A stretch of DNA of 48,079 bases from Nephromyces sp. MM_2019 (GCA_015657535.1 JADHZB010001154.1:1071-49149), one strand, 5' to 3'. Shown: positions 10,944 through 23,817, counted from the stretch's first letter. A program made the numbers and translations. Notes: a model not told the origin generated them from the sequence alone.

Positions 10944-13604
10944 CTTGAAGTAAAATCATAAAAAAAAATTTACTGACATCATCTACCTTACTAGTGGTCT
11001 TTATTGAATTAATTTCTGCTTTTATTGCGGGTTCTTCAGTGGTAGCTTGTAATTTTGAATTTCATGGTAGATGTCGGATATCGTGTTGCAAAGTTTTATG
11101 GCAGCACCCAATATCCTTATGAGGAAGCAAAGGAGTATGAAAAATGTCTTTTTTCACTGTTTACTAAATCGTGCATACATTAATGTAAGCACTTCACTAC
11201 CACATGAGGGCGTAAAACTCTTGAGTGCGTGAATCAAGGTTTTCATAACTGGCAGCGGGGGGGATATATTTCACTTAGCTTCGCAGCTACAGAAACGGTA
11301 GTTTTGCTTCAATTTTATGCAGGCTACATATAGCTGTTACACTAGAGTTAATATTACCCAACGCTGTGGAGGACAGACAGAAGTCCGGATTGGTACGCAT
11401 TCTGATACATCTTCCGGAATTATTGAGATGGTAGTTAACTAATCTTACAAGCGAAATACTTTAACAAATCCAGCGACGAAATGTCGACAATAGCTTGTTA
11501 ATTTTTGTAGTCCAAAGTTTTTACGCTATTACCACCGCACACGGATGTAAAAAGCGACAGTGAGTTTCAGGATTTGAGTGGCTTGCTTTTTCTTCGATCC
11601 TCTTATCCCACACTGAGTAGCGCGCATATAAGATTACTCCTGACGATGCTCATTGTCAAGCGTGTCCATTAGGAACAACAACCAGTCGAAGTTAAGTTGC
11701 TGAATGTGCGGCTAGTTCCCAAGCCATCCCAGCTACGATTGTGAGCGACTTGAACGCTTTGCTACTCTTATTTTTACATGCAATTTCACATCAATGCGCT
11801 GATACGAAAATTACCTGCAATGCATGTATTCTAGCCGCATATTACATTGCGCTGCTCGCCGGCACGTAGTAACACCGCGCATCAGGTAACTGTCAGAGGT
11901 TACCTAGCGTTGAATCTACCGTGCTCGGGTATAGCACCATTCAGTGTACACTTTACTGCTGTGGATACGTAGTGTCAACGCGAAAAGGAGCTAGCGATGA
12001 ATTAATTACCTGGGTCTTTCTACAGTACGTTATACAGTTTGTATTTTAGTCCCAAATATGCCATTTGGGATCGTGCAAACAGGAAAATACCAAAGTTACC
12101 AGCCATTATCCCGTATCACAATGGATCACTATCGATTTTTGAGTGCTGGTCAATACTCAAGGTTATGGATTTCAAATGATATCCTCAACTCCCTGGGATT
12201 CTAGCTCGTACTATCCCTCGAGCGTGCCAGTGCCCTAGGTTATGCTAGGTCTGTATAGAGGAAATAAAACTCACTGCCTCGATTTAAGCCGAGACCTAGC
12301 CTCCTGCACACCATTGCGTAAATGCAAGCTTAAGGCACCGGCATGAACTGGGTGCAGCATACGAAACTGTACTGGTCCATTGAGGCAAAGCTTCGCACTA
12401 CCCTTGCTGGAACCCTAAAGGTCCTTGAAAAGCCTTTGTCGTAAGCGGAATATCCTATTTCTTAGAAGAGATTATTTTACCTATATCTCTAGCTGCAGCA
12501 TTTACCAATCGAGGCGCTTGGGTTACATTTTCGTCCTATCTGGTGCTAGCAGCTTCATACGAGCATACTCACCTCACGCTATTAATAATTCCACGTTCCT
12601 GGGATGAAGCGCGCACGGTGCGGCTTGGCCGTGCCACCCTCGGTTCAAGTACGCCAATCCAAATTTAGCGCTTCCACCCGGCGGTACGTGAGATAAATTC
12701 TCAGCAACCATGTATCATGCACTCCTCGGTACACAAACATTCCTACTTTTAACTTCGTAGCATTGTGCTTCCTACTGAGGGTTCATTACTTTTGGTGGGA
12801 AAGTGCTCACAAAACACGCGATTCGGAGGAATATTTGCAGGAAGCTGAATAACTCTAAAATCACAGCTATAAGCACCGAGCCGAGTTAGCAAGCTATGAC
12901 CGATATTTCGTGCCTATTTGGGGTTGCCGAGCAGCAGAACATTTTTCTTACCGGAGAACTATGGTATTCTGACAAGAACATCACACACGCTTGAAAAATC
13001 ACGCAGGCAGGGAAGAATAGGGAGGAAGAGGCTAAGAAGATAGCTTAAAATGTGAGTTTGTGGATTCCTAGCTGCAATACTCAAGTGCATGGCCGCAATA
13101 GACCTTAAGATGACGTCAAGCACTTTGGTAGTGAAAAAAAATTTGTAGAAGGTTACGCTATGTAGGCTGAACTTACTGATCGTATACATGACTATTCAAT
13201 GACGGATTTTTGCTTGCATTAATTTGTAGAGCGGGTGTTTGCCGGCCTCAGAAAAGATTCTTTCCGTAAATTTCTTTTGTCGGCTACCTCACCCTGAAGT
13301 CTAACATGAATATCTACTTTTAATCACTTTGAATAGCTCTGTTAGGAACCTGTCGTGCAAGGCTTACGTGCTTTGGTTTCAAGATAAACTGTTAGGGCGC
13401 CATAATTTCGTTACGCAAGGACATTGAATTTTTTTTGTGCTTGCCTGCAGGGATACCTTAAATTAATTGCATCGAACGTTGCTGACCATCTTTCCGACTG
13501 ATGACCTGACCCATTCGAATTTTTGTACGCAAAGGGGGATTATTGCATAGTATATTTTCCCGAAGAGGAACAGAATATTGCACCGGACTGCCAAAGAGTA
13601 AACT
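10944..13604. other. Region between CFAP20 and the alveolin gene
   Basis: The missing first exon of CFAP20 (minus strand) and the promoter of the alveolin gene (plus strand) should both be here, making the two genes divergent. I searched for an exon matching the very conserved CFAP20 N-terminus and did not find one. No open frame shows a recognisable motif and no obvious repeat is present. Confidence 0.4.
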
Positions 13605-14840
13605 ATGGCGGCCCGAGGCCCACGATATAATAATGAAATTCCAGGGTTTGCAGGGCCTTCACCCACTGAATTCGAAAGAAGCATGTTTGGTGCTGACCAT
13701 TCTTTACAAGCACAGCATGGGAAACCCGATTTATTGAGGTATGACACCAATATTCACGGTTATGGTCAAAGGCTGCAGAAATTGGACCCCATGGCGGCCA
13801 TGATAGGTGAGCCAATAGTTACAGAACCATTTCGTGGGGTGGAATCCGAATATGGCTACGGGGGTAGCTGTTTACCACGTTGCTGCCCGCAGCCACGTAG
13901 TGACTTTGATGAGCAAGGATGGGAGTGGTCTCCAGAAGGCAAGCTTAAGCTCACATGTACCAAACCAGTTGTTACCGTACCTGTTATCCAAGAAATTCAT
14001 AGGAGGGACAAAATAATAGAAATCCCTCAATTAGAAGTAGTTGACGCCATTCAACCCAAAGTATACAACCAGGATGTCCAACATCAAATACCAAAGCTGC
14101 AAATCCAGTTGTCAGAAAACGAGTTAGAGATACCTACTCTGCGCTATATCGACAAGGAAATTATCATTCCAGTTGTAACTGGCTACACTCATAAATTCGT
14201 ACCAAAATGGGAGATTAGAGAGGTTCCTAGGCCTGTGGTCAAATACGTTGGGAAGCAAGAAATAATAGAGGTTGAAGTACCGAAAATCGAATTTGTGGAT
14301 AAAGTAGTCAGTAAGGAGGTGGTCGTGGACACAGTTGAGAAGAAGGTTCCAAAAATCACAGAGAAGCCCAACTACATAGATACTGTGAAATATGTTTGGA
14401 AGCCTGTAGAAAAAATAGTGCACGTTGAGAGGATAGTCCCTAAGTTTGATGTAAGCCTAGATTGCCCAGCACCATTGCTTGTTCCTTATACAGTGCAAAA
14501 CGTAAAAGAAATGCCTTCGGTACTAGTCAGGAAGCCGCGAGCAGAGACGGATAACAGTAACATGGCTACCCTAGAGACTGTTCATATCCCTGCTCCAGCT
14601 GGCACTGTTCGAGTTGCAGCGGATTATATTAAGGATCATATACGAGTTCCCAAACAACCTAGCAATAATCTTGCAAACGCTTTTTCCTGCTGCTGTCAAA
14701 CCGAACAAGAAAATTTCACGGTGCCCGATGCCCACCCGAGTGTAGCTGCACCAACATTTCGAACTGTGGTAGAGAATATGCCTACCACTGAAGAATACGA
14801 GGAACGGCAACAAAACGCTGTCAACTCTTCCAGCGCTTAA
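13605..14840 (+). CDS. Alveolin / inner membrane complex (IMC) protein
   Basis: Alveolins are intermediate-filament-like proteins of the subpellicular network under the alveolar sacs (IMC in apicomplexans), giving cell shape and strength. The gene is one uninterrupted exon of 411 codons. Residues 1-115 form a Gly/Pro/Met-containing head with a Cys cluster (C89, C93, C94). Residues about 118-300 are the alveolin core: repeated Val/Ile/Pro/Glu/Lys-rich units such as KPVVTVPVIQEI, VPKWEIREVPRPVVKYV and VEVPKIEFVDKVV. The tail contains a CCC triplet at 362-364. Head and tail cysteines are typical palmitoylation candidates in IMC proteins. An in-frame TAA at 13599-13601, six bases before the ATG, fixes the start; the stop is TAA at 14838-14840. 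Which of the many alveolin paralogues it is cannot be told from sequence alone. It is the strongest taxonomic marker in the window. Confidence 0.95.
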   Translation: MAARGPRYNNEIPGFAGPSPTEFERSMFGADHSLQAQHGKPDLLRYDTNIHGYGQRLQKLDPMAAMIGEPIVTEPFRGVESEYGYGGSCLPRCCPQPRSDFDEQGWEWSPEGKLKLTCTKPVVTVPVIQEIHRRDKIIEIPQLEVVDAIQPKVYNQDVQHQIPKLQIQLSENELEIPTLRYIDKEIIIPVVTGYTHKFVPKWEIREVPRPVVKYVGKQEIIEVEVPKIEFVDKVVSKEVVVDTVEKKVPKITEKPNYIDTVKYVWKPVEKIVHVERIVPKFDVSLDCPAPLLVPYTVQNVKEMPSVLVRKPRAETDNSNMATLETVHIPAPAGTVRVAADYIKDHIRVPKQPSNNLANAFSCCCQTEQENFTVPDAHPSVAAPTFRTVVENMPTTEEYEERQQNAVNSSSA

Positions 14841-16605
14841 AAAATGCGAGCCAACTATCGCTGAGATGCTTTTATACCATATTCCTCACAAGCCCTGGTG
14901 ATTCTTTAAACTGCAGCGGGAGAATTAGATGATCTTTTCAAGAAGGCTACTGCAGCTTTGCCTCATCGCATTCTATATCCTACTTTCTTATACTTGAATC
15001 TTAAGCACACTCTTTGGCGCATAATAAATTTCCCTGCTACACTTCTTTACATTTTCTACTGCCGAGTAATATTTGAGCTGTTCAATGCTTACACAAATGA
15101 TTTATTTCAACATATTTTCCCCTTATGCTTATATGAGCAGCAGGAATTCAATTTTTTTACATTTCTGAAATGGTGGCAAGACCTCGAATATGAGCTATAC
15201 GCGTGAAGTCAAATGAAAAAACAGACATGCATTTTTTGTTAGAATGTGTGTCCTGTAAATCTACAAATCTGCAAAACTTTAAAAATTAGTTTCTTGCTGG
15301 AAGTTATTTTTAGATTGCAGCTGCTTTCAATGGCCTATTTCTGCTTTTTTCCACGTATTGGTCAGTACCTTAAAGCGATGCAAAAGCCAGCAACGTAGCA
15401 TGGTGCCAAATAAAACACATCCAAAATTTTTCTTGAGGAAGTATTTATATTGAAGGTGACTATTGATCTTCATATTTACTGACGGCTTGTCTCATCATCT
15501 GAACCAATAAAAAATTACTTTATAAAGCAATTTCTGCTGAAAATCTAAAAGGGTTTTATTGCTGGTTGCTTTTGCGTGCCTATGCGGAAGGAATTGCTTT
15601 CTCGCGTGTAGATACAATTTAAATTCTTGCGTCAGTGCCTTCGTTTCTGCAATGTGCAATCCTAAAGAATATTACGTGGCACATAGTGCCTTTTATGGGA
15701 GTATAGCGAAGGTTCACAGCAAGATTGAGATTCTACACATAATTGAAATTTCCAGTCAAGTCTCACTCCCTGATGCGTCAGCAAAGTCTACGCGAGTTTG
15801 CAAGGCAGATTCACCCCGAAATGAACTACAGGCATAATACAGACTTACTTTCTAGGGTATAATCAGTGTAGCACATTTATGAAAGAAACTTCGGGGAAAA
15901 CTATATGTGTATTTATAATTCTAGCGTGCCTTTCGAGCTAGCAACTGTGCCTCTCAAGCTAGTAACTCTACCTTTCGAGCTATAAACTTTTCCTTTCAAG
16001 GCAGTGACCACCCTTTAAGCAATTATGTCCCTGCTGACACCAATGAAACTTCTTCATTACTTGATCTGCTATCGATATTGTAAATAACTTGGGTAGCGTC
16101 AGTCACAACTAATAGAAGCCATTCAGCTAGTCACCCGTTGTAGTCTGCCAGAAACAAGACTTTACAAAGTATGTGTTTTGCAGGCACCTGTCCAATGTGT
16201 AATTAGTAATTTGGTATATTAAGCAGGAATTTATTTCTATCTAGGTAAATGAAACGAGGCTGTACTTCAGTTTCACACTGTAGGCTGGAATGTGAAGGCC
16301 GCTCACCTGCTTCGGGCGCATACAATTATAATTTCGGCGTTTCTACGTACCCTGGTTGGGCATTAGCATTGCTTTGAGCTACACTAAACAGAAGCTGTAG
16401 CACATCAAAAATTACATCCTTCTGTTAAACTCAACTGTCCTATAGCTTCTAAGCTTTAAGAAAGTAAAGCTGAATTCTCCTCTAGTGTATCATTGAATGA
16501 AATCAAAGCAGATAAAATCCCCGATACTCGGAACAAAGCCAAAAAATGTTTAGAAAGCAAAAATCTTTTTTCTAGCGTCAAAGCAACTAAGAAATGCAAG
16601 AATAA
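14841..16605. other. Intergenic region with a diverged 21-bp repeat
   Basis: Carries the 3' flank of the alveolin gene. An open stretch at about 15559-15837 (+) has no recognisable motif. A four-copy 21-bp repeat lies at 15925-16008 and is listed separately. No confident gene. Confidence 0.4.
15925..16008. repeat. Four diverged 21-bp tandem units
   Basis: The unit is close to GTGCCTTTCGAGCTAGCAAC plus T. Successive copies share the CCTTTCGAGCTA core with several substitutions each, so the array is old. No open frame uses it convincingly. Confidence 0.7.
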
Positions 16606-17540
16606 CCTAAAAGCAGGGTAAATGATGCTATTCGAAAGTTTATCAACTTGCGAAGAACTCGAAGCTCACATACTCAGCTTCGTCACCTTTTACGTGAGCA
16701 CCGTGATTACAGTGCGTTGTCGCTGTTGGGCATCGCAGCTGGGATCATTGGAACCCATATTGAGACTAGGTAGCTGAGCTTCATTATTGAGTTATTGCTC
16801 CATTTGGTGAGGGAAATAATTTCAGCTGAGGAGGGTCTTCATCTCACTTAAGTAAGCCCTTCATTATTGAGTTATTGCTCCATTTGATGAGGGAAATAAT
16901 CTCAGCTAAGGAAAGTCTTCAACTTTTTTATGAAACGGACCCTCAACTATCATACATTGCCTACCGCAGATTAGAATTTTCACGTGGTTTATTTGTTATT
17001 AGCGATGATATTAATACTTTTTGCCGTGTTCGGCAACAGCAAATACTTCAATTCATGAGGCTTTGCATGTCAGTTCTCTACGAGATCCGCTGATTTTGCA
17101 ATGGTCGAAAGGCCTTGAATCCTTGAACTTACGTTTAGGCGAATCACACAGGTGTTGTTGCCTATTGTTTGAAGTAAAAACACGAGGAGGCACCAACTCC
17201 CCGGGTTTTGTTGATATTTTGTAAAGTTGCTACTGTATTGAACTGATCTCACAATAGTATCTGAGCAGCGGGGATCTGCCGGTTAGTATTTAATAATGTG
17301 ATGAGACCTCCTTTTGGTTAATATTTTTGTTAGGAAACAATAATCAGTGCTTTTGTATTGCTAATCAGTGCTTCTTTCTATGCTAATGAGTGCTTCTTAT
17401 ATGCCAATTAGTGCTTCTTATATGCTAATCAGAGCTTCTGCTATACATTACGACATGGAGTCAAAGCATCCGATAGTGACTTGTTCAGTTGAGAGCGTTA
17501 AAGAGGCCCTGAGCTATTGCTACGATTCTCTGGATGATAG
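16606..17540 (+). CDS. Exon-like segments of an unrecognised plus-strand gene
   Basis: Four coding-like segments lie in order. (1) From about 16615 to 16769, including RHLLREHRDYSALSLLGIA and ending before gtagct. (2) 16906-16986 after aatctcag, including ESLQLFYETDPQLSYIAY. (3) 17074-17151 after gcatgtcag, including DPLILQWSKGLESLNLRLG and ending before gtgttg. (4) 17455-17540, including SKHPIVTCSVESVKEALSY and ending before gttagc. Each has a plausible splice border, but the phases do not all match, so exons are missing or borders are wrong. Family unknown. The segments look more protein-like than their surroundings, but chance is possible. Confidence 0.33.
16781..16920. repeat. Tandem duplication (80-bp period) that includes a splice-acceptor-like site
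   Basis: 16781-16840 and 16861-16920 are roughly 90% identical over 60 bases. Each copy contains a T/A-rich tract ending in TTCAG or CTCAG followed by CTRAGGA. The second copy opens into a longer reading frame, while the first hits a TAA soon after. Confidence 0.8.
17341..17445. repeat. Five diverged ~21-bp tandem units
   Basis: The unit is close to CTAATCAGTGCTTCTTATAT. Five copies run from 17341 and decay towards 17445. The 21-bp period keeps the frame open but is not evidence of coding. Confidence 0.75.
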
Positions 17541-19929
17541 GTTAGCTCCTTCCCATCGACTTTAAGTAACTCAATACTTTATATTGCCTTTTTTGGAGCT
17601 TGATTTTATCCAAAAAAGGCGTGATTTTGCCTAATCAAGGCTGATGGGTAGTGATGATACTTTTTATAGCAGGTTTAGGCTTAGAAATAAGATCGATAAA
17701 AACATTAGAAATCTGAATTCGATCTCGCTGCTGTACGTGCATTCACTCAGCTATCTTGTTGATACGGCTGGAAGGCTTTTTTCAGTTCTCTCAACATGTT
17801 GGGAATGTATCTTGTGAAATTTATACTATTTCCGTGAAGTAGTGTTAAGCTTGTCTTTAGCTGATCCTTCTTGGGTTAATATTATCATACAAAAGGGAGC
17901 CAATTTGATATTCTACCGATGGGGTCTGTTCTTGGGGCCCTTGTGGAAATATACGCTATGCATAATGTTTTTCGATGGGCTAAATAAAATTTCGTGGGGC
18001 TATTAAATTCTATAGATACTGTATGTTGGAATCTCTTCCGACTCTGCTTCTTCCTTTCCTTTTCTATGTCTATTAATTTTGTATAATGGCCTGGATATCA
18101 TGAGATATTAAGAAGGAAATAGGAATGTGATGAAAAGCTGCTAATATTTGCATGTTTCAAACTTCTTTCGTTGTGCGCTACTTTTTGAAGGCATTGAATC
18201 CGTTTATGAATAGTTTTTCACATGCTACTAACTGATTAAAAACAGATTTTGGGAAAATTTGAAGAAGAGGGAGTTTTCTAGTAATTTCGCACTATTGTTT
18301 CGTGATCGTGATTTTGCTTTGCCTGTCTCGGTTTTAATAGCTTCATATTTCGTTTTTTCTTGCATCATTCAGGGCAGTGGTAAATTTCCAGCCTCACGAG
18401 GTGTATCTGTTCGTTGGAAATCGCCTATTTACGTCACTATTGAAGCAGGTTGGACTAAGCATCATCACTAAAAGTTTTTTTTCGAAATGTAGTTATCGGT
18501 ATTTGTGTTGATTGACAGTTTATTTCATCAAATAAGCTAATCAGTGAAGATTGAAGATGATAATTTTTCTGCAAATTAAAAAAGATATTTTACTAAAGTC
18601 TGTCAATTCAGCTGAGATGAGGCAAAAATTTCATCCTCGAGCAACCCGCTAGCTCAGTGTACATGCTATTTTCTTGAAGAGCTGAAATGCTTGTTATGAG
18701 CTCCTGCTAGTGGTTTGTGTATGTGATGCGTGTGTGTGTATGTGAGTATGATGCGTGTGTATCTGTCTGCGGCGTGTAATGTGGGTGTGTGTATGTACAT
18801 CGTTAAACTTTATGGATTGCTGTGCAGTCTCTAGAGTTTGCATCAAGCTACATAATTAAAAATATTCTGTGCATATTAGTTTTAGTTTTAATCTAGATTT
18901 TGATGAAGTTGATTTTGGAAAGCATATAATAGCAATTAATGTTTGTTAAAATATGATTGTAGTGTATTTGCTTCATTTTGGCACATTTTTATTATTATTT
19001 TGTTGGTATTTCTCTTGTCTGTTTTTGTGTTTGCAGATACTCCTTGAGATCTACCTTTTGGAGGTAAGAAATGGGAACGATATACATAGTTATCGCAAAA
19101 ACACGGGTGCGCAATAACACACACACCTGTGGATTCTTAGAGTGGTTACTACTTGCATTGCAAAAAGCCCTTTGAACATTTAATACTAGTATATATAATG
19201 TGAATTTTGATATCTTTCTCTTCATGATGTATTCCTTTTTTCTTCAAGGAGATTGTTTTCTAAGAATTTTATTTTATCCGTAGATATTGCATAGTTTTTT
19301 CAGAGTTTATTTGCTTTTGATTTTGAAACGCACAGAGGTCAGTGAGAGCAAGCAGTTGGGTTTATATAGTAGGATTAGCTGAAGGAAGCTTTTTTAGAGC
19401 AGTTAGAGGCATATTTCAATACTCAAATAGCTGCATTTTTCATGAAAAATATGCTGGTTTTCACGATTGGCTTTCCTACTAAATGGAATTTATAGGAAAT
19501 CAAATTAAAGAGGCAAAGAAATTGCATTTTTATGAATATCAAGAGATCTTAGATTTATTAAAGGGAATGCTTGTAAAATCGCTTAAATCCTATATAAGTG
19601 TTACCAGAAGAGAAGCTGCTGAAGCTGACGTTAAAAGCTGTTGATTATAGCCTTGGCCACCACTTTAGGAATTTTTTTGGTATTCTTTGATACTTTTAGT
19701 TAATTTTCCAGAAATAGCTGTTAGAAAGAGCTGAAAAGGTGTGTGCTGATACTCTTCAATTTGTAGCAGAGTCTTGAAACAGTTGGCTTTATGAATTTTT
19801 GCAGTTTTTTCATTTTTCCTTTCATTCTTCGCTTGATCTGCACTTTTTCTGCTCAATTTTTTCAGTGTGTGAAAACAGATTTTGTTTGTATCTTTTTTTT
19901 TGACACTTTAAATCCACAAGTATCCCATA
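17541..19929. other. Region upstream of the FAM98-like gene
   Basis: T-rich with scattered GT runs (for example 18715-18800). One terminal-exon-like segment lies at about 18373-18471 (+): acceptor tgcatcattcag, then GSGKFPASRGVSVRWKSP and a short tail with a TAA stop. I could not link it to upstream exons. The promoter of the FAM98-like gene should lie just before 19930. Confidence 0.35.
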
Positions 19930-20041
19930 ATGCTGCAGAATGAGGGTGCTGAGATTCTGGAAGCTTTTAAGGAGAAAAATGTTTTTTCAGAGCAAGTACC
20001 GACATTATCTGATGCTTTACTTCAATATGTGAAGAGCAGAG
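19930..20041 (+). CDS. FAM98-like exon 1 with start codon
   Basis: ATG at 19930 begins MLQNEGAEILEAFKEKN. The exon has 37 codons plus one base and ends before gtaagc. The pattern resembles the family N-terminus (ILESLEDLGY...). Confidence 0.65.
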
Positions 20042-23000
20042 GTAAGCTTTTTCCTGCAGTCGCTTAGGGTAACGTCTCTCGTGAAATGGTGTGTGTCTAT
20101 GTATTTTTTAGCAACGACCTCAAACTAATTTGAGGCGAAGAAGGGAGGGTATATGTATGTTTTATTCAGTTCTATTTGAATATCCGTTTAGAGAGCTGAA
20201 ATATACGCACACACTTGGCATACGAAGCATCAGGTATGCATGCACATACACGTGGAAAAAGGAGCCTCAAGTAGACGCACAAACACATGGAGGAGTAAGA
20301 GGCCTCAAATATTCTTAACTACACTTGGACTGTGTGTGCGTATTGCTTTTTGTTTTATTGACGCTGAAAATGGCCAAAAAAAAGGAGTTTTTCTTTGAAG
20401 AAAAAATTATCCTCTTACATTGGGAGGCGGGCGAGTGCGTAGAACATTATCCTTCTTCCGATTTCTAGAAATCCTGCTTCTTCTTCCACATTCTAGAAAA
20501 TTTTCCTTCCTCTTTCTAGGAATTCTCCTTCCACTTTCTAGAAAATTCTGCTTCTTCTTCTTCTTATTCCTTTTTTAGGGTTTTATTGCTAGTCTAACTG
20601 CTATTGATGCTAACCCCTTCATATCTACCTGTTTTTCTCTATTTCTTAGGATATCTTTTGCCGTTTGATTTGGACTCTGCTTCCTGCTTCAGTCTTTATT
20701 CCAACAGGCTAGCCTTGGCGCGTGAGTGTACTTTATTGTCTGTTTAGTTTCCTGTGAACTAGGTTGTTTGCTTTATTAAGACATGCCTTTGCTGAATATA
20801 TAATATTGCCATATCTCGTCGCTATTATTGGATTTTAGCCTAAGAAATACGCACACACTCACAAGGAGCGACACACACGCGAAAAGATCGACACACATGC
20901 AAAAAGAGCGACACACACGCACAAAAAGATCGATGCACACTCACAAGCAGAGCGACACACNNNNNNNNNNNNNNNNNNNNNNNNNNNNNNNNNNNNNNNN
21001 NNNNNNNNNNNNNNNNNNNNNNNNNNNNNNNNNNNNNNNNNNNNNNNNNNNNNNNNNNNNNNNNNNNNNNNNNNNNNNNNNNNNNNNNTCCTTACTTCAT
21101 GTTTTTACACCGGTGGGGTAAGCGATTTGATAGAGTCCTCATCTGTAGTAGTATAATGATGCTAATACCTACCTTGTGTGTTCCTTGGCTGGCAGTTTTT
21201 TCAGCTAAATCGTTTTATAAGTGTGTTGGGTAAACCATTCGGTGAAGCTATTGAAATGGTATGCATATTGGATGAAGATGATAAAGATTTCTCGTTATTT
21301 CGCTCTAAGTACACACATTAGAATTCCAGAGTGTATAGTTTGCTATTTTAACCCTCTGCATCTTCTTCGCTCAAGAGTAAACCTCCATGGATGATATCAA
21401 GCGGATAATGTGAGTTTTTTGGTGATTTCTAGGAGGATTTTGAGCATATTTGATTCTTTTTCTTCATATTTTATCTTTAAATTTTGATGAATTCAGCGGT
21501 TTTCCACTGCATCTGATAGTTTAAAATTCGTTTCGTAGTAGTTTCCTTTTGCGGTTTTCTTCTTTTGCTTATTGATGGATAAGGAGGAAGCATGATTTAA
21601 AAGATACACACCGGCACACACACCGGCACACACACCGGCACACACACCGGCACACACACCGGCACACACACCGGCACACACACCGGCACACACACCGGCA
21701 CACACACCAGCACCCCCACTATCACCTAATCTTCACACAAACCAACACCCCAACCAACACCCCCACCATCACCTACTCTTCACACACACCAATACACCAA
21801 AACTAAACCTAAAGAAGTCGCAATCTCTCGAGAAGCAATTGAAAAAACGTCTATAAAGGCTTTTAACTGTAGCAAAGCTGGAAGAACTACAGATACTACC
21901 CGCATTGAATGCCTGTGTGAAGTTCTTTTGTAGCAGCACACAAATGATGAAGGAAGAAGAATTTTTCAATGAGAAATGAGTACGAAAAACAGTTTTCTTT
22001 CGATTATACTTTCAGATGAATGCCTCGTCGATCTAATGACCTGTCGTATGTTGAAGAAGAAGAGGCTCAACAAGAGTCTTATGTTGAATTCAGACAAGCA
22101 AAAGATTGTAAGCAACAAAAATGGAGATTTCAGCAACCTTTTTTCGATGATGATGAAGTTCTGTAGATAGTTGATGACGATGAAATGCTGAAAAAATTCT
22201 CGCAAAATGGTAGTGTGTGAAAGAATGGCAAAAAATGCTTATATATAAGCACTTATTATGAAAAAAGATTGAATATCCTAAAATCTCTTCTTCGTGGAGA
22301 AAATGCAGTATTTTTTTCAGTGTATAAACTACACACCGCAAGATGAAGATGAGAAAATTGATCTTCTACAATATCTACTCATGATTCTGCACTATTCACT
22401 AGATGTGAAACACCACAGTTTTATCCTATGCTTAGCGTTTAGCACAGCATTTTCATCATATAGTAGTGGCACGGATCGAATTGGTGTGTCTGTGGGTGTG
22501 GGTTTGTGGGAGTGTGATCATGTGTGTGCATCTCCCACATAAGCGACTCGGATCCAATCAGCGTGTGTGTGTTTGTATGTCTTAATCGCAGATTTTAGGA
22601 AAAAGGCTGAGATGACTTTAGCTGCTTAATTAAGGACCTGCGTATTGCAGTTTTATTCTTTATACACACAAGTCTTACTTAGGCTAATACTCTAATGCAC
22701 CGGTTGAAATAAAGCTTTCGTGACTTCAATAAGCTTCTATTAATAAGACACACGCACACACACGCACACACACGCACACACACGCACACACACGCACACA
22801 CACGCACACACACGCACACACACGCACACACACGCACACACACAACACATAGTATGAATGATGTAGGCCCGGTGATGTTATTCACTCTCAATTCTGCTGA
22901 TTTATATATCTACTTTCCAACTTTCTAAAAGATGTAAATTCCCGATTAATTTTGCCCTTTAAAATTGTATTTTTCGCTCTTTTGAAAGGAGGAAAGTCTC

Positions 23001-23780
23001 TTCAATATATTTATCAAAGTAGTAATGGGGTTGCTCTGAATGCTTCATCTTCTGCTTGTATTGTTGAGATAAAAAACGCTCTTATAGTTGAAAATAAGTA
23101 TTTTTTTGTTGAAACTCGCTTCTCGCATGCAGCTTCTTCAATAGCATTAAGGCAAGAAATATCTGCTTGCACCTTATATATGAAAAAGTGTGTGATTTTC
23201 TGAGCTTTTTACCTGTAATTTTGACTTAAAACTGATAAATCGCTAGAAAAATCCTCTACAATTGGCATATAATTTGCTGAATCTTGCTATCTTCAACTCC
23301 TTCTGTTGACTTTAGCTGCACACACGTAGGTTTTATCTTTTCAAGGCGTAAAAGGCAGTTTCTTTTATTTTTTTGAAATTTGGTTCCGGCAGTTTGGAGA
23401 AAATGATTATTTTTTTTATTTCCTTCAATTAGAAGGATTTTTTTCGCATATTTTCCGGTTTTAATTATTTTTATGTTTGCCATTGTAGCAATAAATTGGT
23501 TATTTAATGCATTGAATCTTCTTGAGATTTTAGGAATATCTAATTTTCTGTAATCTGATGTTTTTTTGGCATGAAGGTGTGATTTTTCAAGGTGCAGGGG
23601 AGGTGTTTATTGATTTTTTTTGGTGTGTGTTTTTAATCAGACTTGCACGCACACACACACACACACTCTTTTATATTTGATTTTCTGAGATTAGCTTGAA
23701 TTGCTGAATATCGCTTTGGTATTCGTTTGCGTTTTTACTAGGTGTAAGTACGTTGCAAAATTCACTCAAACAAAAGAGTA

Positions 23781-23817
<37 letters not shown>

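Noticed and set aside
12600..12670. Possible tRNA because of a GGTTCAAGTACGCC-like T-loop
   Set aside because: No matching D-arm, anticodon stem or acceptor stem could be drawn around it.
21493..21705. Minus-strand repeat protein with unit AGVC
   Set aside because: It is only the translation of the 12-bp CA-rich minisatellite inside an intron.
22679..22891. Minus-strand Cys/Val-rich open frame
   Set aside because: It is the 10-bp CA/CG minisatellite read as protein.
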